The notes beneath the pieces are model-generated. The model saw only the letters and a list, made by a program, of their open reading frames with translations. It was not told where the DNA came from and searched no databases. A stretch of 64,000 nt of DNA from Achromobacter agilis (GTDB lineage: Bacteria; Pseudomonadota; Gammaproteobacteria; Burkholderiales; Burkholderiaceae_B): assembly GCF_900496965.1 (NCBI RefSeq), contig NZ_UFQB01000024.1, positions 48,197 to 112,196 on the forward strand, read 5' to 3'. Below are positions 53,306 through 62,762 of the stretch, piece after piece. Numbering within the stretch: position 1 is the stretch's first letter; each line of letters begins with the position of its first letter. The position numbers and the translations under genes were made by a program.

Positions 53306-53542
53306 CTAGGAAATTAGCGCGACCTGCGCATCCGGCAGGCCGCTGAGAACGACGTCGCGATCGCTGCCGACGGTAACGGATTCGCCGGCCTGCAGCACGC
53401 TGTCATCGAAGCGGCGGTATTCGGAGATCCACAAGGTGCCGGCGCGACACACGATGCGGAGACCCGATGCCTGCTTGAGCAGCATAGTCGACCTGCCGGA
53501 CAAACGGAATGACATTCCCGCAGTGCAACATACCTGGATCAT
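53306..53542 (-). CDS. DUF2917 family small protein
   Basis: A 78-aa protein resembling DUF2917 (LKQASGLRIVCRAGTLWISE, DDSVLQAGESVTVGSDRDVV), a small beta-rich, cupin-like family found mainly in beta-proteobacteria, often beside LysR regulators. GGGAGGAAGGCC precedes the ATG. It is divergent from the LysR gene at 53687, and function is unknown. Confidence 0.75.
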   Translation of the reverse strand: MIQVCCTAGMSFRLSGRSTMLLKQASGLRIVCRAGTLWISEYRRFDDSVLQAGESVTVGSDRDVVLSGLPDAQVALIS

Positions 53543-53686
53543 GGCCTTCCTCCCGCGCCGCGGCGGCGGCGATCACGGCGGATCGCAGGGCTACCGCTCA
53601 TTGATCCATCGTCTGAGGCCTATTGAACGCCCTCGGAGTACTATTGCTCAAGCGACATTTCTGTCCGATACGCATGAGTTTTGCGA

Positions 53687-54604
53687 ATGCCATATCCACT
53701 GGCCAAACTTCCACCGCTTGATCTCGTCCGCGGCTTCGTGGCCGTGGGCCGCCGGATGAGCATCACGCTGGCGGCCCAGGACCTGCATGTCACCCAGTCC
53801 GCCGTCAGCCGCCAGATCCGGGCGCTGGAAGCGCATTTGGGCGTGCCCCTGCTGGTGCGCGGCTTCCGCAGCGTGTCGTTCACCTCCGAAGGCGCCCAGT
53901 TGTTCCGTATGGCCGACGTCTGGCTGGGCCAGCTGGGCGATTTGACCGAACAGCTGCGCGCGCCCGAACGCCGCACGCCCGTAACCATCACCACGACCAT
54001 CGGCGTGGCCTCGCTCTGGCTGCTGCCCCGGCTGGGCGACTTCCAGGCGGCCCATCCGCATATCGACGTGCGCGTGGCCGCGGACAACCGGCTCATCGAC
54101 ATCGACCGCGAAAACGTGGACATCGCCATCCGTTACAGCCTGCGCGACAGCGTGCCGGACAGCGCGGTCTGGCTGTTCGGAGAATCGGTGGTGCCGGTGG
54201 CGCACCCTTCCCTCGGGGCGCGCGAACTGGATGCGCGCGAGCTGCAGCGCCACGTGCTGCTGGAATTCGACGATCCAACGCGGCCCTGGCTGCAATGGTC
54301 GGAATGGCTGAATGCGCGCGGCCTGGGCCGGGTGGCCGCCAAGGGCATGCTGCGCTTCAACCAGTACGACCAGATCGTGCATGCGGCGCTGGCGGGCCAT
54401 GGCATCGCGCTGGGGCGGCTGGCGCTGATCGCGCCGATGCTTGCCGACAAGCGCCTGGAGGCCGTCGGCGGGCAGGCCGCCCGCGCCACGGAGCTTGCCT
54501 ACTGGCTGGTCCGCAATGCGCGCCGCAGCACGCCCGATGCGGAAGTCGTCATGCAATGGCTGGTGGAGCAGGCCGCGGCAACCGCGCGCGACCTGACCGC
54601 GTAG
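53687..54604 (+). CDS. LysR-family regulator (GcvA-like)
   Basis: A 305-aa LysR protein. The HTH is LVRGFVAVGRRMSITLAAQD, LHVTQSAVSRQIRALEAHLG. The effector domain has the GcvA-type SLWLLPRLGDFQAAHPHIDV. The longest frame begins with TTG at 53681; I use the ATG two codons in. It is divergent from the DUF2917 gene, which it may control. It converges on selD. Confidence 0.9.
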   Translation: MPYPLAKLPPLDLVRGFVAVGRRMSITLAAQDLHVTQSAVSRQIRALEAHLGVPLLVRGFRSVSFTSEGAQLFRMADVWLGQLGDLTEQLRAPERRTPVTITTTIGVASLWLLPRLGDFQAAHPHIDVRVAADNRLIDIDRENVDIAIRYSLRDSVPDSAVWLFGESVVPVAHPSLGARELDARELQRHVLLEFDDPTRPWLQWSEWLNARGLGRVAAKGMLRFNQYDQIVHAALAGHGIALGRLALIAPMLADKRLEAVGGQAARATELAYWLVRNARRSTPDAEVVMQWLVEQAAATARDLTA

Positions 54605-54625
54605 GGCCGGCCACCCCCCGGGGGT

Positions 54626-55699
54626 TCATTCCACGCACACGACGGGCTCGCCGGCTGTCATCTCGCCGATGACGGCGGCCTGATCGAAGCCTTGTTCACG
54701 GAACAGATCCAGCACCGCGCCGGCGGTCTCCGGCGCGCACGACACCAGCAGGCCGCCGGACGTCTGCGGATCGGTCAGCAAGGCGCGCTGGGTATCGGTA
54801 ACCGCGGCGCCCAAACGGATGGATGCGCCGTAGGACGCCCAATTGCGGCCGGACGCGCCAGTGACGACGCCTTCCGCCGCGTAGGACTGCACGCCGGGCA
54901 GCCACGGCAGGGACTCCAGCCGCAGGCGCGCGGTCAGTGTCGCCCCGCGCGCCATTTCCAGCGCGTGGCCCAGCAGACCGAAGCCGGTAACATCGGTCAC
55001 CGCGTGCACGCCGTCCAGCGCGGCCAGCGCGGCCCCAGGCCGGTTCAGGCGGGTCGTCGTATCGATCATGACGCGGTAACCCGCGACGTCCAGGAGATTC
55101 TTTTTCAGCGCCGCCGACAGGATGCCCACGCCCAGGCCTTTGCCCAGGATCAGCACGTCGCCGGCGCGGGCATCGGCGTTGCGCTTCACGCGGGCAGGAT
55201 GCACCAGCCCCATCGCCGCCAGGCCGTAGATGGGCTCGACGGAATCGATGCTGTGGCCGCCCGCCACCGGTATGCCGGCATCCGCGCATACGGATTCGCC
55301 GCCGCGCAGGATATCCGCGATGACGCTGTGCGGCAGCACATTGATCGGCATCCCGACGATCGCCAGCGCCATGATCGGGGTGCCTCCCATGGCATACACG
55401 TCCGACAGCGCGTTCGTCGCCGCGATGCGGCCGAAATCGAACGGATCGTCCACGATCGGCATGAAGAAGTCCGTGGTGGCGATCAGCGCCTGCTCGTCGT
55501 TGAGCCGGTACACCGCCGCGTCATCGGCGGTTTCGGTGCCGACCATCAGGTTCGGGTAGCTGGCCGCCGGGCCAAAGCGCGCCAGCAGCGCCGACAGCAC
55601 GCCCGGCGCGATTTTGCAGCCGCAGCCGCCGCCGTGCGAAAGCGAAGTCAACCGCGGCACCGCGCCGCTCGCAACATCCTGGGGCATTTCGATCTCCAT
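54626..55699 (-). CDS. selD: Selenide, water dikinase
   Basis: SelD makes selenophosphate from selenide and ATP for selenocysteine and 2-selenouridine. The 357-aa protein has the catalytic glycine-rich motif [12 protein letters not shown], with Cys and Lys in the active positions, and metal-binding [20 protein letters not shown] and PVAGGHSID. The start at [11 protein letters not shown] is chosen because the frame upstream to 56494 is a shadow of the DUF1254 gene. No selA, selB or selU is in the window. Confidence 0.95.
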   Translation of the reverse strand: MEIEMPQDVASGAVPRLTSLSHGGGCGCKIAPGVLSALLARFGPAASYPNLMVGTETADDAAVYRLNDEQALIATTDFFMPIVDDPFDFGRIAATNALSDVYAMGGTPIMALAIVGMPINVLPHSVIADILRGGESVCADAGIPVAGGHSIDSVEPIYGLAAMGLVHPARVKRNADARAGDVLILGKGLGVGILSAALKKNLLDVAGYRVMIDTTTRLNRPGAALAALDGVHAVTDVTGFGLLGHALEMARGATLTARLRLESLPWLPGVQSYAAEGVVTGASGRNWASYGASIRLGAAVTDTQRALLTDPQTSGGLLVSCAPETAGAVLDLFREQGFDQAAVIGEMTAGEPVVCVE

Positions 55700-55909
55700 A
55701 CGCCAATCAAAAAGCATAGCACCGGCGCCCGGCGGATCGTGCGCGCTTGCGGCAGCGCGCGGCCACGGACAGCGGCCCGCCTTCCACGGATGCCGCCCTA
55801 TCGCTGGAATTGGCGTCGGAATCCTGTTTTTTCGCGGATTTTGGCCCTTCCCGGCGCTGCTACGATGGCCGCCATCCCCGTCTTTTTCCGCAAGTCCGTA
55901 GGAACGCCG

Positions 55910-57361
55910 ATGCGCCGCCTTGTTGCCCTGGCCCTGTCTTTCGCCGCCGCGCTCGCGCCCGCCGCTTCCGGCGCGGCGCCTGCCGTGCCCACCCCGGCCG
56001 CCGCCGCGACCGAATCGGCCCGCCAGACGGCCATGGAAGGCTATCTCTATTTCTATCCCTTGGTGACGATGGACCTGACCCGCCGCCAGGCCACCCATCC
56101 GTCGCGGGGCGCGCAAGGCGCGCCAGCCAACACCTTCCTGCACGGCCGCGCCTTGCCGGCGCCGGGCGCCGCCGCGCCCTGGGCCAACCCCGACATGCTG
56201 CGCAGCGCCGCCTGGCTGGACCTGACGGCCGGGCCGGTGGTGCTGTCCACGCCGGACACGCAGGGGCGGCACTACACGCTGACGCTGCTGGACATGTGGA
56301 CCGACGCCTTCGCCACGTTCGGCAAGCGCAGCACGGGCACGGCCAAGGGCAATACCGCGATCGTGCCGCCGGGCTGGACCGGCACCCTGCCCTCGGGCAT
56401 GGCCCGCATCGACGCACCCACCGCCCATGTGTGGGCCAGGAGCCTGATCCAGGCCGACGGCCCGGCCGACTATCCCGAGGTCCATGCCTTGCAAGACGGC
56501 TTCATCCTAACGCCGCTTGCGCAATGGAACCTCCCGGCGCAGGCACAGCGGCTGCGCGCCGATCCGTCCCTGGACCTTGCCACTCCGGTGCGAGAGCAAG
56601 TGGAATCCATGCCGACGGACGCCTTCTTCACCTACGCGGCCGAGCTGCTGCGCAGGAATCCGCCGCACCCCACGGACCAGCCCGTACTCGCCCAGCTGCG
56701 CCGCGTCGGCCTGATCCCCGGCCGGCCGTTCGATTTCGACAAACTCGACCATCCCGCCAAACAGGGCATGCGCCGGGGGCTGCGGGCCGCCCGCGAACGC
56801 ATGGCGGCTGCCGCGGGCGGCACCGTGCGCGGCGTGAACGGCTGGCAGCAGGAAACCGGCAGCATCGGCGTGTACGGCAACGCCTACCTGCGGCGCGCGC
56901 TGGCTGCGCAGGCGCAGCCGGGCTCGGGCCTGCCCGAGGACCTGACCGTACTGCTGCTGGCCGCCGACAGCCAGGGCGCACCGCTGGACGGCGCGCACGG
57001 CTATGCGCTGCGCTTCGAAAGCGGCCAGCTTCCGCCCGCGGGCGCGCTGTGGTCGCTGGCCGCCTACGACGCCAACGGCATGCCCGCCGCCAATCCCCTG
57101 GGCCGCTACGCGCTCGGCAGCCGCGATCCCCTGCGCTACAACGCCGATGGATCGCTGGACGTGCGTATCAGCCATGCGGCCCCGGCGCCCGACGCGCAGT
57201 CCAACTGGCTGCCGCTGCCGCCTTCGGGCCCCGTCAGCGTGTTGCTGCGCGTCTACCGGCCCGAACCGGCGTTGCTGGACGGCTTGTGGGTGCCCCCGGC
57301 CGCGCTGCGGGACGCGCCGCAGGAAGAAAACGCGGAGGACGCCGAAAAGACGGAGCCATGA
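55910..57361 (+). CDS. DUF1254/DUF1214 exported protein (paralogue 2)
   Basis: A 483-aa protein related to that at 11402-12961. Signal peptide [28 protein letters not shown]1254: [43 protein letters not shown]1214: [40 protein letters not shown]. It ends in an acidic tail. AGGAACGCC precedes the ATG; the frame open from 54692 opposes selD and is rejected. The role is unknown; probably periplasmic. Confidence 0.85.
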   Translation: MRRLVALALSFAAALAPAASGAAPAVPTPAAAATESARQTAMEGYLYFYPLVTMDLTRRQATHPSRGAQGAPANTFLHGRALPAPGAAAPWANPDMLRSAAWLDLTAGPVVLSTPDTQGRHYTLTLLDMWTDAFATFGKRSTGTAKGNTAIVPPGWTGTLPSGMARIDAPTAHVWARSLIQADGPADYPEVHALQDGFILTPLAQWNLPAQAQRLRADPSLDLATPVREQVESMPTDAFFTYAAELLRRNPPHPTDQPVLAQLRRVGLIPGRPFDFDKLDHPAKQGMRRGLRAARERMAAAAGGTVRGVNGWQQETGSIGVYGNAYLRRALAAQAQPGSGLPEDLTVLLLAADSQGAPLDGAHGYALRFESGQLPPAGALWSLAAYDANGMPAANPLGRYALGSRDPLRYNADGSLDVRISHAAPAPDAQSNWLPLPPSGPVSVLLRVYRPEPALLDGLWVPPAALRDAPQEENAEDAEKTEP

Positions 57362-57411
57362 CGGGCGCCTGCCGCTACCATAGGCGTTTTATCCGAGATT
57401 CAACGCCCGCC

Positions 57412-57921
57412 ATGGACGACGCCTTTAGCCACCAATTGTCGATGACCATCCTGATGACGCCCGACATGGCGAATTTTTCAGGGAATGTGCACGGCGGAAC
57501 CATCCTCAAGTATCTGGACCAGGTGGCCTACGCCTGTGCCAGCCGGTACGCCGGCCAGTACGTCGTGACCCTGTCCGTCGACCAGGTCGTGTTCCGTGAA
57601 CCCATCCACGTAGGCGAGCTGGTGACCTTCCTGGCCGCCGTGAACTACACGGGCCGCACATCCATGGAAATCGGGATCAAGGTCGTCACCGAAGACATCC
57701 GCAAGAAGCTCGTGCGCCACACCAACAGCTGTTACTTCACGATGGTGGCGGTAGACGACCAGGGCGCCCCCACCGCGGTGCCGCCGCTTGCGCCGCGCAC
57801 GCTCGAGGAAAAGCAGCGCATGGAAGCAGCCAGGCTGCGCCGCGAACTGCGCCAGGAAATGGAACGCCGGCACGGCGAGATCAAGCGCGAGACCACGCAC
57901 GACGCCCTGCCCGGCGCCTGA
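57412..57921 (+). CDS. Acyl-CoA thioesterase (hotdog fold)
   Basis: A 169-aa protein of the YciA/BACH-type thioesterase family that hydrolyses acyl-CoA to acid and CoA. MANFSGNVHGGTILKYLDQV contains the catalytic Asn/His/Gly and Asp segment. VVFREPIHVGELVTFLAAVN follows. The C-terminus is a charged helix (RLRRELRQEMERRHGEIKRE). It lies 50 bp after the DUF1254 gene; the frame back to 55747 is a shadow of that gene. Confidence 0.88.
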   Translation: MDDAFSHQLSMTILMTPDMANFSGNVHGGTILKYLDQVAYACASRYAGQYVVTLSVDQVVFREPIHVGELVTFLAAVNYTGRTSMEIGIKVVTEDIRKKLVRHTNSCYFTMVAVDDQGAPTAVPPLAPRTLEEKQRMEAARLRRELRQEMERRHGEIKRETTHDALPGA

Positions 57922-57947
57922 TCCTCCCGCGGGCAGCCGGCCTGCGT

Positions 57948-58913
57948 TCAGTCCGGGCCGCTGCCGTGGTGCCGCCGGTACGTCGCGGGCGACACCCCCA
58001 CGTGCTTGACGAAGGCCCGGCGCAAAGTATCCACGTTGGCGAAACCGCACTGCGCCGCCACCTGCTTGGGCGTGGCGACGCCCCCCTCCAGCAGGGCCCG
58101 GGCCGCCGACACACGCGTCATTTCCACCCAGGCCGCCGGCGTGATGCCGACCTCCGCGTGGAACAGGCGCGCGAAGTGCCGCGGGCTGAGGCCCGCATGC
58201 GCGGCCAGGGCCTCTACCGACAACGGCAGCTGCGGGTGCGCCGCCACCCAGCGCTGCACCTCCTGCAACACCGACCTGCCGACCGGTCCGGCCTGACCCT
58301 TGCGGCTGAACTGAAGCTGCCCGCCGGGGCGCTTGAAGAACATCACCAGCTGCGACGCCACTTTCGCCGCCACCTCGCGCCCCAGGTCCTCTTCGACGAG
58401 CGATAGCGCCAGATCCAGCCCGGCCGTCACGCCGGCCGAGGTGCGCAGCTTGCCGTCGCGCACGTGCAGCGCATCTTCCTCGACCTCGACACGCGGATAG
58501 GCCAGGCGCAATTCCCGGGCCGCGTTCCAGTGCGTCGTCACCCGGCGCCCGTCCAGCAAGCCCGCGGCGGCCAGCACGAAGGCGCCGGTGCAGACCGACC
58601 CGTAGCGCCGGGCGTCTCGCGCCGTCGCGCGGATCCATTGCAGCGCCGGTGTGCTTAGCACGGCGCGCGACGCATGCGGCGTGCCGGCGACCAGCAGCGT
58701 GTTCACGCGCGGCAACGGCTCGCCCACGACTGCGTCGGGCAAGAGGCAGACGCCCGACGAGCTGCGCACGGGCCCCGGTTCGTAGGCCACCACGCGCAGC
58801 GTGTAGTACGCGCGCCCCAGCTCCGCGTTGGCCTGGGCGAAGACGTCGAGCGGGCCTGACACGTCAAGCATCTGAACGCCCGGCAGGGCCAGCACGGCTA
58901 TGGTTTTGGTCAT
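57948..58913 (-). CDS. GlxA-family AraC regulator with DJ-1/PfpI domain
   Basis: A 321-aa regulator. Residues 1-185 form a class I amidotransferase-like (DJ-1/PfpI) domain with the nucleophile-elbow YGSVCTGAFVLAAAGLLDGR. Residues about 220-315 are an AraC HTH (VEALAAHAGLSPRHFARLFH, QCGFANVDTLRRAFVKHVGV). It is divergent from an HD-domain hydrolase across 106 bp and probably controls it. Confidence 0.92.
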   Translation of the reverse strand: MTKTIAVLALPGVQMLDVSGPLDVFAQANAELGRAYYTLRVVAYEPGPVRSSSGVCLLPDAVVGEPLPRVNTLLVAGTPHASRAVLSTPALQWIRATARDARRYGSVCTGAFVLAAAGLLDGRRVTTHWNAARELRLAYPRVEVEEDALHVRDGKLRTSAGVTAGLDLALSLVEEDLGREVAAKVASQLVMFFKRPGGQLQFSRKGQAGPVGRSVLQEVQRWVAAHPQLPLSVEALAAHAGLSPRHFARLFHAEVGITPAAWVEMTRVSAARALLEGGVATPKQVAAQCGFANVDTLRRAFVKHVGVSPATYRRHHGSGPD

Positions 58914-59019
58914 GGCAGCAGATCGCGGTATTTGGCAGCAATTGGCGTATTACGCCTATTGAGGCCATTTTAGTGCGGCAGCAAAATGAATTGCCAACCT
59001 CTACCGAAAGGCTTCTGCC
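58914..59019. promoter_or_regulatory. Divergent control region with triple GGCAGCA repeat
   Basis: GGCAGCA occurs three times in the same orientation (58914-58920, 58934-58940, 58977-58983). A palindrome GGCGTATTACGCC lies at 58944-58956. The region is AT-richer than its surroundings. The repeats are candidate binding sites for the GlxA-type regulator. Confidence 0.45.
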
Positions 59020-59661
59020 ATGACTTTCTCCATCGACGACATCCAGATCCCCGACAGCCAGCTTGCCCGTGAAATCACCGAGCTGGTGCGCGATACCGAA
59101 TCGCCGCTGCTGTTCCACCATTCGAGCCGCGTCTATTACTTCGGCGCGCTGGCCGGCAGGCGGCGCGGACTGAAGTTCGACCCGGAACTGCTGTACTGCG
59201 GCTGCATGTTCCACGACATGGGGCTGACGCACCGGCACAGCAGCGGCTGCTGCCGCTTCGAAGTGGACGGCGCCAACGCGGCGCGCGATTTTCTGCAAAG
59301 CCGCGGCATCGGGCCGCGCGACATCGAACTCGTCTGGACGGCGATCGCGCTGCACACCACGCCCGGCATTCCCGAATTCATGGACCCTGTCGTCGCGCTG
59401 GTGACCGCGGGCGTCGAAATGGATGTGCTGGGCCTGACCTATGGCGAATACAGCGACGCGCAACGCGAAGCCGTGGTGGCGGCCCATCCGCGCGGGCCGC
59501 GGTTCAAGGAGGAGATCATCCAGGCCTTCTACGACGGCATCAGGCACAAGCCGCAAACGACGTTCGGCAACGTCAAGGGCGACGTGATCGCCGACAAGGA
59601 ACCGGCCTTCCGGCCCGGCAATTTCTGCGATGTCATCCGCAATTCGCGCTGGGCGGGCTGA
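59020..59661 (+). CDS. HD-domain hydrolase, cyanamide hydratase-like
   Basis: A 213-aa HD-fold metal-dependent protein. LLFHHSSRVYYFGALAGRRR and LYCGCMFHDMGLTHRHSSGC carry the His and His-Asp ligands. LVWTAIALHTTPGIPEFMDP follows. The pattern HSxRVYxFG is shared with fungal cyanamide hydratases and their bacterial relatives. Substrate is unknown. It is divergent from a GlxA-type regulator, suggesting induction by a nitrogen compound. Confidence 0.82.
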   Translation: MTFSIDDIQIPDSQLAREITELVRDTESPLLFHHSSRVYYFGALAGRRRGLKFDPELLYCGCMFHDMGLTHRHSSGCCRFEVDGANAARDFLQSRGIGPRDIELVWTAIALHTTPGIPEFMDPVVALVTAGVEMDVLGLTYGEYSDAQREAVVAAHPRGPRFKEEIIQAFYDGIRHKPQTTFGNVKGDVIADKEPAFRPGNFCDVIRNSRWAG

Positions 59662-59694
59662 CGCCGGGGCGGTTCGCCGCCGCCGGGACGCGCG

Positions 59695-60702
59695 TCAGGC
59701 GCGCTCGGCGGCGGGCGGCGGATCCGACGGCACGCCCGCGGGTTCCCGGTCGCGACCCGTCAGCCGCTTGAGCCCCAGCCACTGCTGGGACCAGAAGCCG
59801 CGGCCGTAGTCCCGTCCGCCGGCCTCGGGCTGCTGGTCGTGGATGCCGGTGGGGCCGTAGCCCACGCCGAAGCGGGCGGTGCGAAACAGCACGTCCCAGA
59901 TGGGGAACAGCGCGCCGAAGTTGTAGCCGCCCGCGGGGCCCGGCGACGAGGCGTCGTAGGCAATGGAATGATGGTGCCGGTGGAAACGCGGGCTGACCAG
60001 CAGCCGTTCGCCCAGGGCGCCGAAATGCATGCGCAGGTTGGCATGCGAAAAGCTCTGCGCCAGCTGGGTAATGGCCACCACCATCACGAACTGCGCCGGC
60101 GGCACGCCCACCAGCTGCGACACGAACACCACCAGCACGTCGCGCAGCATGTCGTCCAGCAGATGGTTGCGGTCGTCGCTCCAGATCGTCATCTGACGCT
60201 GGCTGTGATGCACGGCATGCAACGCCCAGAGCCAGCCGAAGCGGTGCTGGGCGCGATGGTAGAAGTAGTCCACCGCGTCGAACAGCAGCAGATAGATGAT
60301 CAGGCTGACCCAGGCCTTGTCGGTCACGCCGGGCCAGTACTGGTCCAGCTGGAACCCCGCGAAGCCCCATACGTGGAGCTGGCCGAACACGCTGTCCCAT
60401 AGCGGGTCGATGGTGAAGAACAGCACCAGCCGGAACGCGCCCAGCCGGTGGACCAGCGTGTACAGCACGTCGATGCCGATCTGGCGGCGGTCGGTGACGG
60501 GCTCTACCGGCCGCAGGCGTTGCAGGGGGCCGAAGACCAGGACCAGCACCGCGACCTGCAGCAGGCCGACCAGCAGCCACATCGTGGCGTCATAGCCGTC
60601 CTCGATGAAGTTGCTCAGGCCCAGATGAAACAGCGCGGGCTGAATCGCCGTCTCGAAGATCCATTGCTGGCATTCTCCGAAAAGTTGACTAAGCGTATCC
60701 AT
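59695..60702 (-). CDS. Fatty acid hydroxylase/sterol desaturase family membrane protein
   Basis: A 335-aa integral membrane di-iron protein. The histidine clusters are DYFYHRAQHRFGWLWALHAV with HHSQ following, then SHANLRMHFGALG and SPRFHRHHHSIAYD. Several hydrophobic helices precede and lie between them (MWLLVGLLQVAVLVLVFGPL, AWVSLIIYLLLFDAVDYF). I use the ATG at 60702, just past the stop of the preceding gene; the frame to 60765 overlaps it. Substrate unknown, probably a lipid. Confidence 0.87.
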   Translation of the reverse strand: MDTLSQLFGECQQWIFETAIQPALFHLGLSNFIEDGYDATMWLLVGLLQVAVLVLVFGPLQRLRPVEPVTDRRQIGIDVLYTLVHRLGAFRLVLFFTIDPLWDSVFGQLHVWGFAGFQLDQYWPGVTDKAWVSLIIYLLLFDAVDYFYHRAQHRFGWLWALHAVHHSQRQMTIWSDDRNHLLDDMLRDVLVVFVSQLVGVPPAQFVMVVAITQLAQSFSHANLRMHFGALGERLLVSPRFHRHHHSIAYDASSPGPAGGYNFGALFPIWDVLFRTARFGVGYGPTGIHDQQPEAGGRDYGRGFWSQQWLGLKRLTGRDREPAGVPSDPPPAAERA

Positions 60703-60704
60703 GG

Positions 60705-61496
60705 TCAATGATGGGTGGCGATCCAGCCGCGATAGGACGGATGCGTGTTCAGAGTAGCGAAACAATAGCCCTTGCGCTGCAAACCTTCAATCAGCGGCTC
60801 GAGCACGGCCGGCGCCCAGGGATCCTGGCGCGACCAGATGCCCAGATGGGCAAGCAGGATGTCGCCGGGCTTGATGGTGCGCAGCGCCTGGTCCAGCAGG
60901 CGGGCATTGGGGTATTTGTCGCTGGGCAGTTCGTCGCCCAGGAAGCCGGCGGGCGCCCAGCCCACTTGCTCGAACCCACAGGCCTTGGCGGCCCGCAACA
61001 GCGCGGGCGACGTCTTGCCGCCCGGCGCACGATACAGCGGAAGCATGTTCTGCCCCGTCATCTCGTGGAAACGGGTGACGGAGCGCTTGATCTCGGCGCA
61101 ATACTGTTCGGCGGTCCATTCGGCGCGCTTGCCCGCATCGGGGCCGGCGCTGGGCTTGACGCGGAACTTGCCGCCGGGCAGGTCGCCCTGCCAGTAGACG
61201 TGATCGTAGGTGTGCGAGCCGAACGCGTGGCCTTCCGCCGCGCGCGCCTTCCACCACGGCGCCCAGACGTCATCCAGGCTGGAGCCGCCGGTCAGCGTGC
61301 GTTCGTTGGCCAGGAAAAACGTGACCTTCACATGATGCCGCGCCAGCACCTCGGCCACCAGCGGCGCCACGCCCATGTGGCCGGTATCGAACGTCAGGTA
61401 GACGGGCTTGTCGCAAGTGGCCTGCTCCGCGGCGCCTGCAACGGGAACAAGCAGCGCCAGAACCGCCGCTGCCGCGAACTTGCGCGGCAAGCCCAT
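60705..61496 (-). CDS. Polysaccharide deacetylase (NodB homology), exported
   Basis: A 263-aa carbohydrate esterase family 4 protein. Signal peptide MGLPRKFAAAAVLALLVPVA, cleaved near GAAEQ. VYLTFDTGHMGVAPLVAEVL has the catalytic Asp, GHAFGSHTYDHVYW the metal-binding His pair, and LYRAPGGKTSPALLRAAKAC the Arg motif. LDQALRTIKPGDILLAHLG ends the domain. The frame upstream to 61625 runs through the dispersed repeat and is rejected. No Shine-Dalgarno is seen. Confidence 0.88.
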   Translation of the reverse strand: MGLPRKFAAAAVLALLVPVAGAAEQATCDKPVYLTFDTGHMGVAPLVAEVLARHHVKVTFFLANERTLTGGSSLDDVWAPWWKARAAEGHAFGSHTYDHVYWQGDLPGGKFRVKPSAGPDAGKRAEWTAEQYCAEIKRSVTRFHEMTGQNMLPLYRAPGGKTSPALLRAAKACGFEQVGWAPAGFLGDELPSDKYPNARLLDQALRTIKPGDILLAHLGIWSRQDPWAPAVLEPLIEGLQRKGYCFATLNTHPSYRGWIATHH

Positions 61497-61500
61497 GAAA

Positions 61501-61603
61501 GCACGCGCGGCGTGGGGGCCTTCTTTTGCCGCAGGGCCGCCCCAAGGCAAAAGACGCCCCCTCGGGGGGCAGCAAGCACGCGCAGCGTGCGCAGCGTGGG
61601 GGC
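61501..61603 (-). repeat. Dispersed GC-rich intergenic repeat, reverse copy
   Basis: On the minus strand this gap reads CCCCCACGCTGCGCACGCTG, then GCTTGCTGCCCCCCGAGGGG and CCTTGGGGCGGCCC, the same core as at 13131-13400 and 50195-50284. It also has an internal TTTTGCC/GGCAAAA pairing. It separates the propeller gene from the deacetylase. Confidence 0.78.
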
Positions 61604-61608
61604 TCTTT

Positions 61609-62589
61609 CTATCGGGTCGGCGCATGGTTCAGCGTCCAGACGCCGTGCGGGGACTTGCCCACCGGCACCTGATTGGAGACCTTCTTCTGCTCCAGGTCCA
61701 CCACGGTGAGCTTGCGCGCCCAGCGCGACGTGACCAGCAGCGTCTTGCCGTCGGCCAGCACGTCCATACAGTCCGGGCCGCCGGGCACCGGGAAGGTGTC
61801 GGTGACGGCAAGCGTCTGCATGTCGATGCGGCTGATGGAATTGGCCGTGCGGTTGCTCACGAACAGGTGGCGGTGGTCGCCCTGCGCGCGGAAGGCGTGC
61901 GCGCCGGCGGCGGTTTTGATGCGCGTCACCAGCTTGGCCGGGCCGTTGCTGACGTCATAGGCCTCGACGTAGGAGTCGCCGGTCAAGGCGACGAGCAGCG
62001 TTTTCTGGTCGGGCGTCAGGAACACGTCGGCGGGGGTCTTGCCCACGGGCACCGTCCATTTCGGCGTCTGCGTGGCCAGGTCGATGGCGATCAGCTCGTC
62101 GCTGTCCTGCAGCGTCACGTAGGCCGTCGTGCTGTTCTTGTCGATCATGATATGGCTGGGCGTCTTGCCCGCCGGGATGCGCTTGACGAGCGTCAGGTCG
62201 AATCCCTTTTCCAGCGGCTTCCATGCGTAGATATCGATGTGGTCCAGGCGGTTGGCCGCCGTGACGAACCACTTCATGTCCGGCGAAAACTGCAGCTGGT
62301 AGGGATCGACGATGCCCGTCAGGGTACGCTGCACCTCGCCCGTCTTGGGGTCCATCAGCGTGATCGTGTCGCCCGTGGCATTGGCCACCATGAGGGACTT
62401 TTCGTCGGGCGTGAGATACAGGTGGTGCGGCTCCTTGCCCGTGGGCACGCGCCGCAATTCCTTGTAGGTGGCCGGATCGATGATGCTGACGTTGGCGTCC
62501 AGGGAGTTCAGGACGAAAATCGGGGCAGATGCCGCCGCGGCGCTAAGCGCCATCCCTACGCCGAATAGGGCGTAGCGGACAAAATGCAT
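61609..62589 (-). CDS. YVTN-family beta-propeller protein, exported
   Basis: A 326-aa protein with signal peptide MHFVRYALFGVGMALSAAAA and about seven repeats of the YVTN type (IFVLNSLDANVSIIDPATYK, SLMVANATGDTITLMDPKTG, TAYVTLQDSDELIAIDLATQ, HLFVSNRTANSISRIDMQTL, TLLVTSRWARKLTVVDLEQK). Such periplasmic propellers bind partners or ligands; no catalytic motif is seen. A TTG three codons upstream (62598) is an alternative start. It is adjacent to a secreted deacetylase. Confidence 0.85.
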   Translation of the reverse strand: MHFVRYALFGVGMALSAAAASAPIFVLNSLDANVSIIDPATYKELRRVPTGKEPHHLYLTPDEKSLMVANATGDTITLMDPKTGEVQRTLTGIVDPYQLQFSPDMKWFVTAANRLDHIDIYAWKPLEKGFDLTLVKRIPAGKTPSHIMIDKNSTTAYVTLQDSDELIAIDLATQTPKWTVPVGKTPADVFLTPDQKTLLVALTGDSYVEAYDVSNGPAKLVTRIKTAAGAHAFRAQGDHRHLFVSNRTANSISRIDMQTLAVTDTFPVPGGPDCMDVLADGKTLLVTSRWARKLTVVDLEQKKVSNQVPVGKSPHGVWTLNHAPTR

Positions 62590-62762
62590 GGGGTTCAATT
62601 TCTAGGTCCGGCAAGGGGAAATCGGGCTAGGTCCCGATGCTCGCCATTGTAGGCACGGCGGCCTGACAAAAGCGCGTCAACCCGGGCTTTCGCGACAAAC
62701 TCACACGCCTGTTGCGACCCAGCAACAAGCGTGTTCCCATCCGCCCCCGAAAACCGAAAAAG

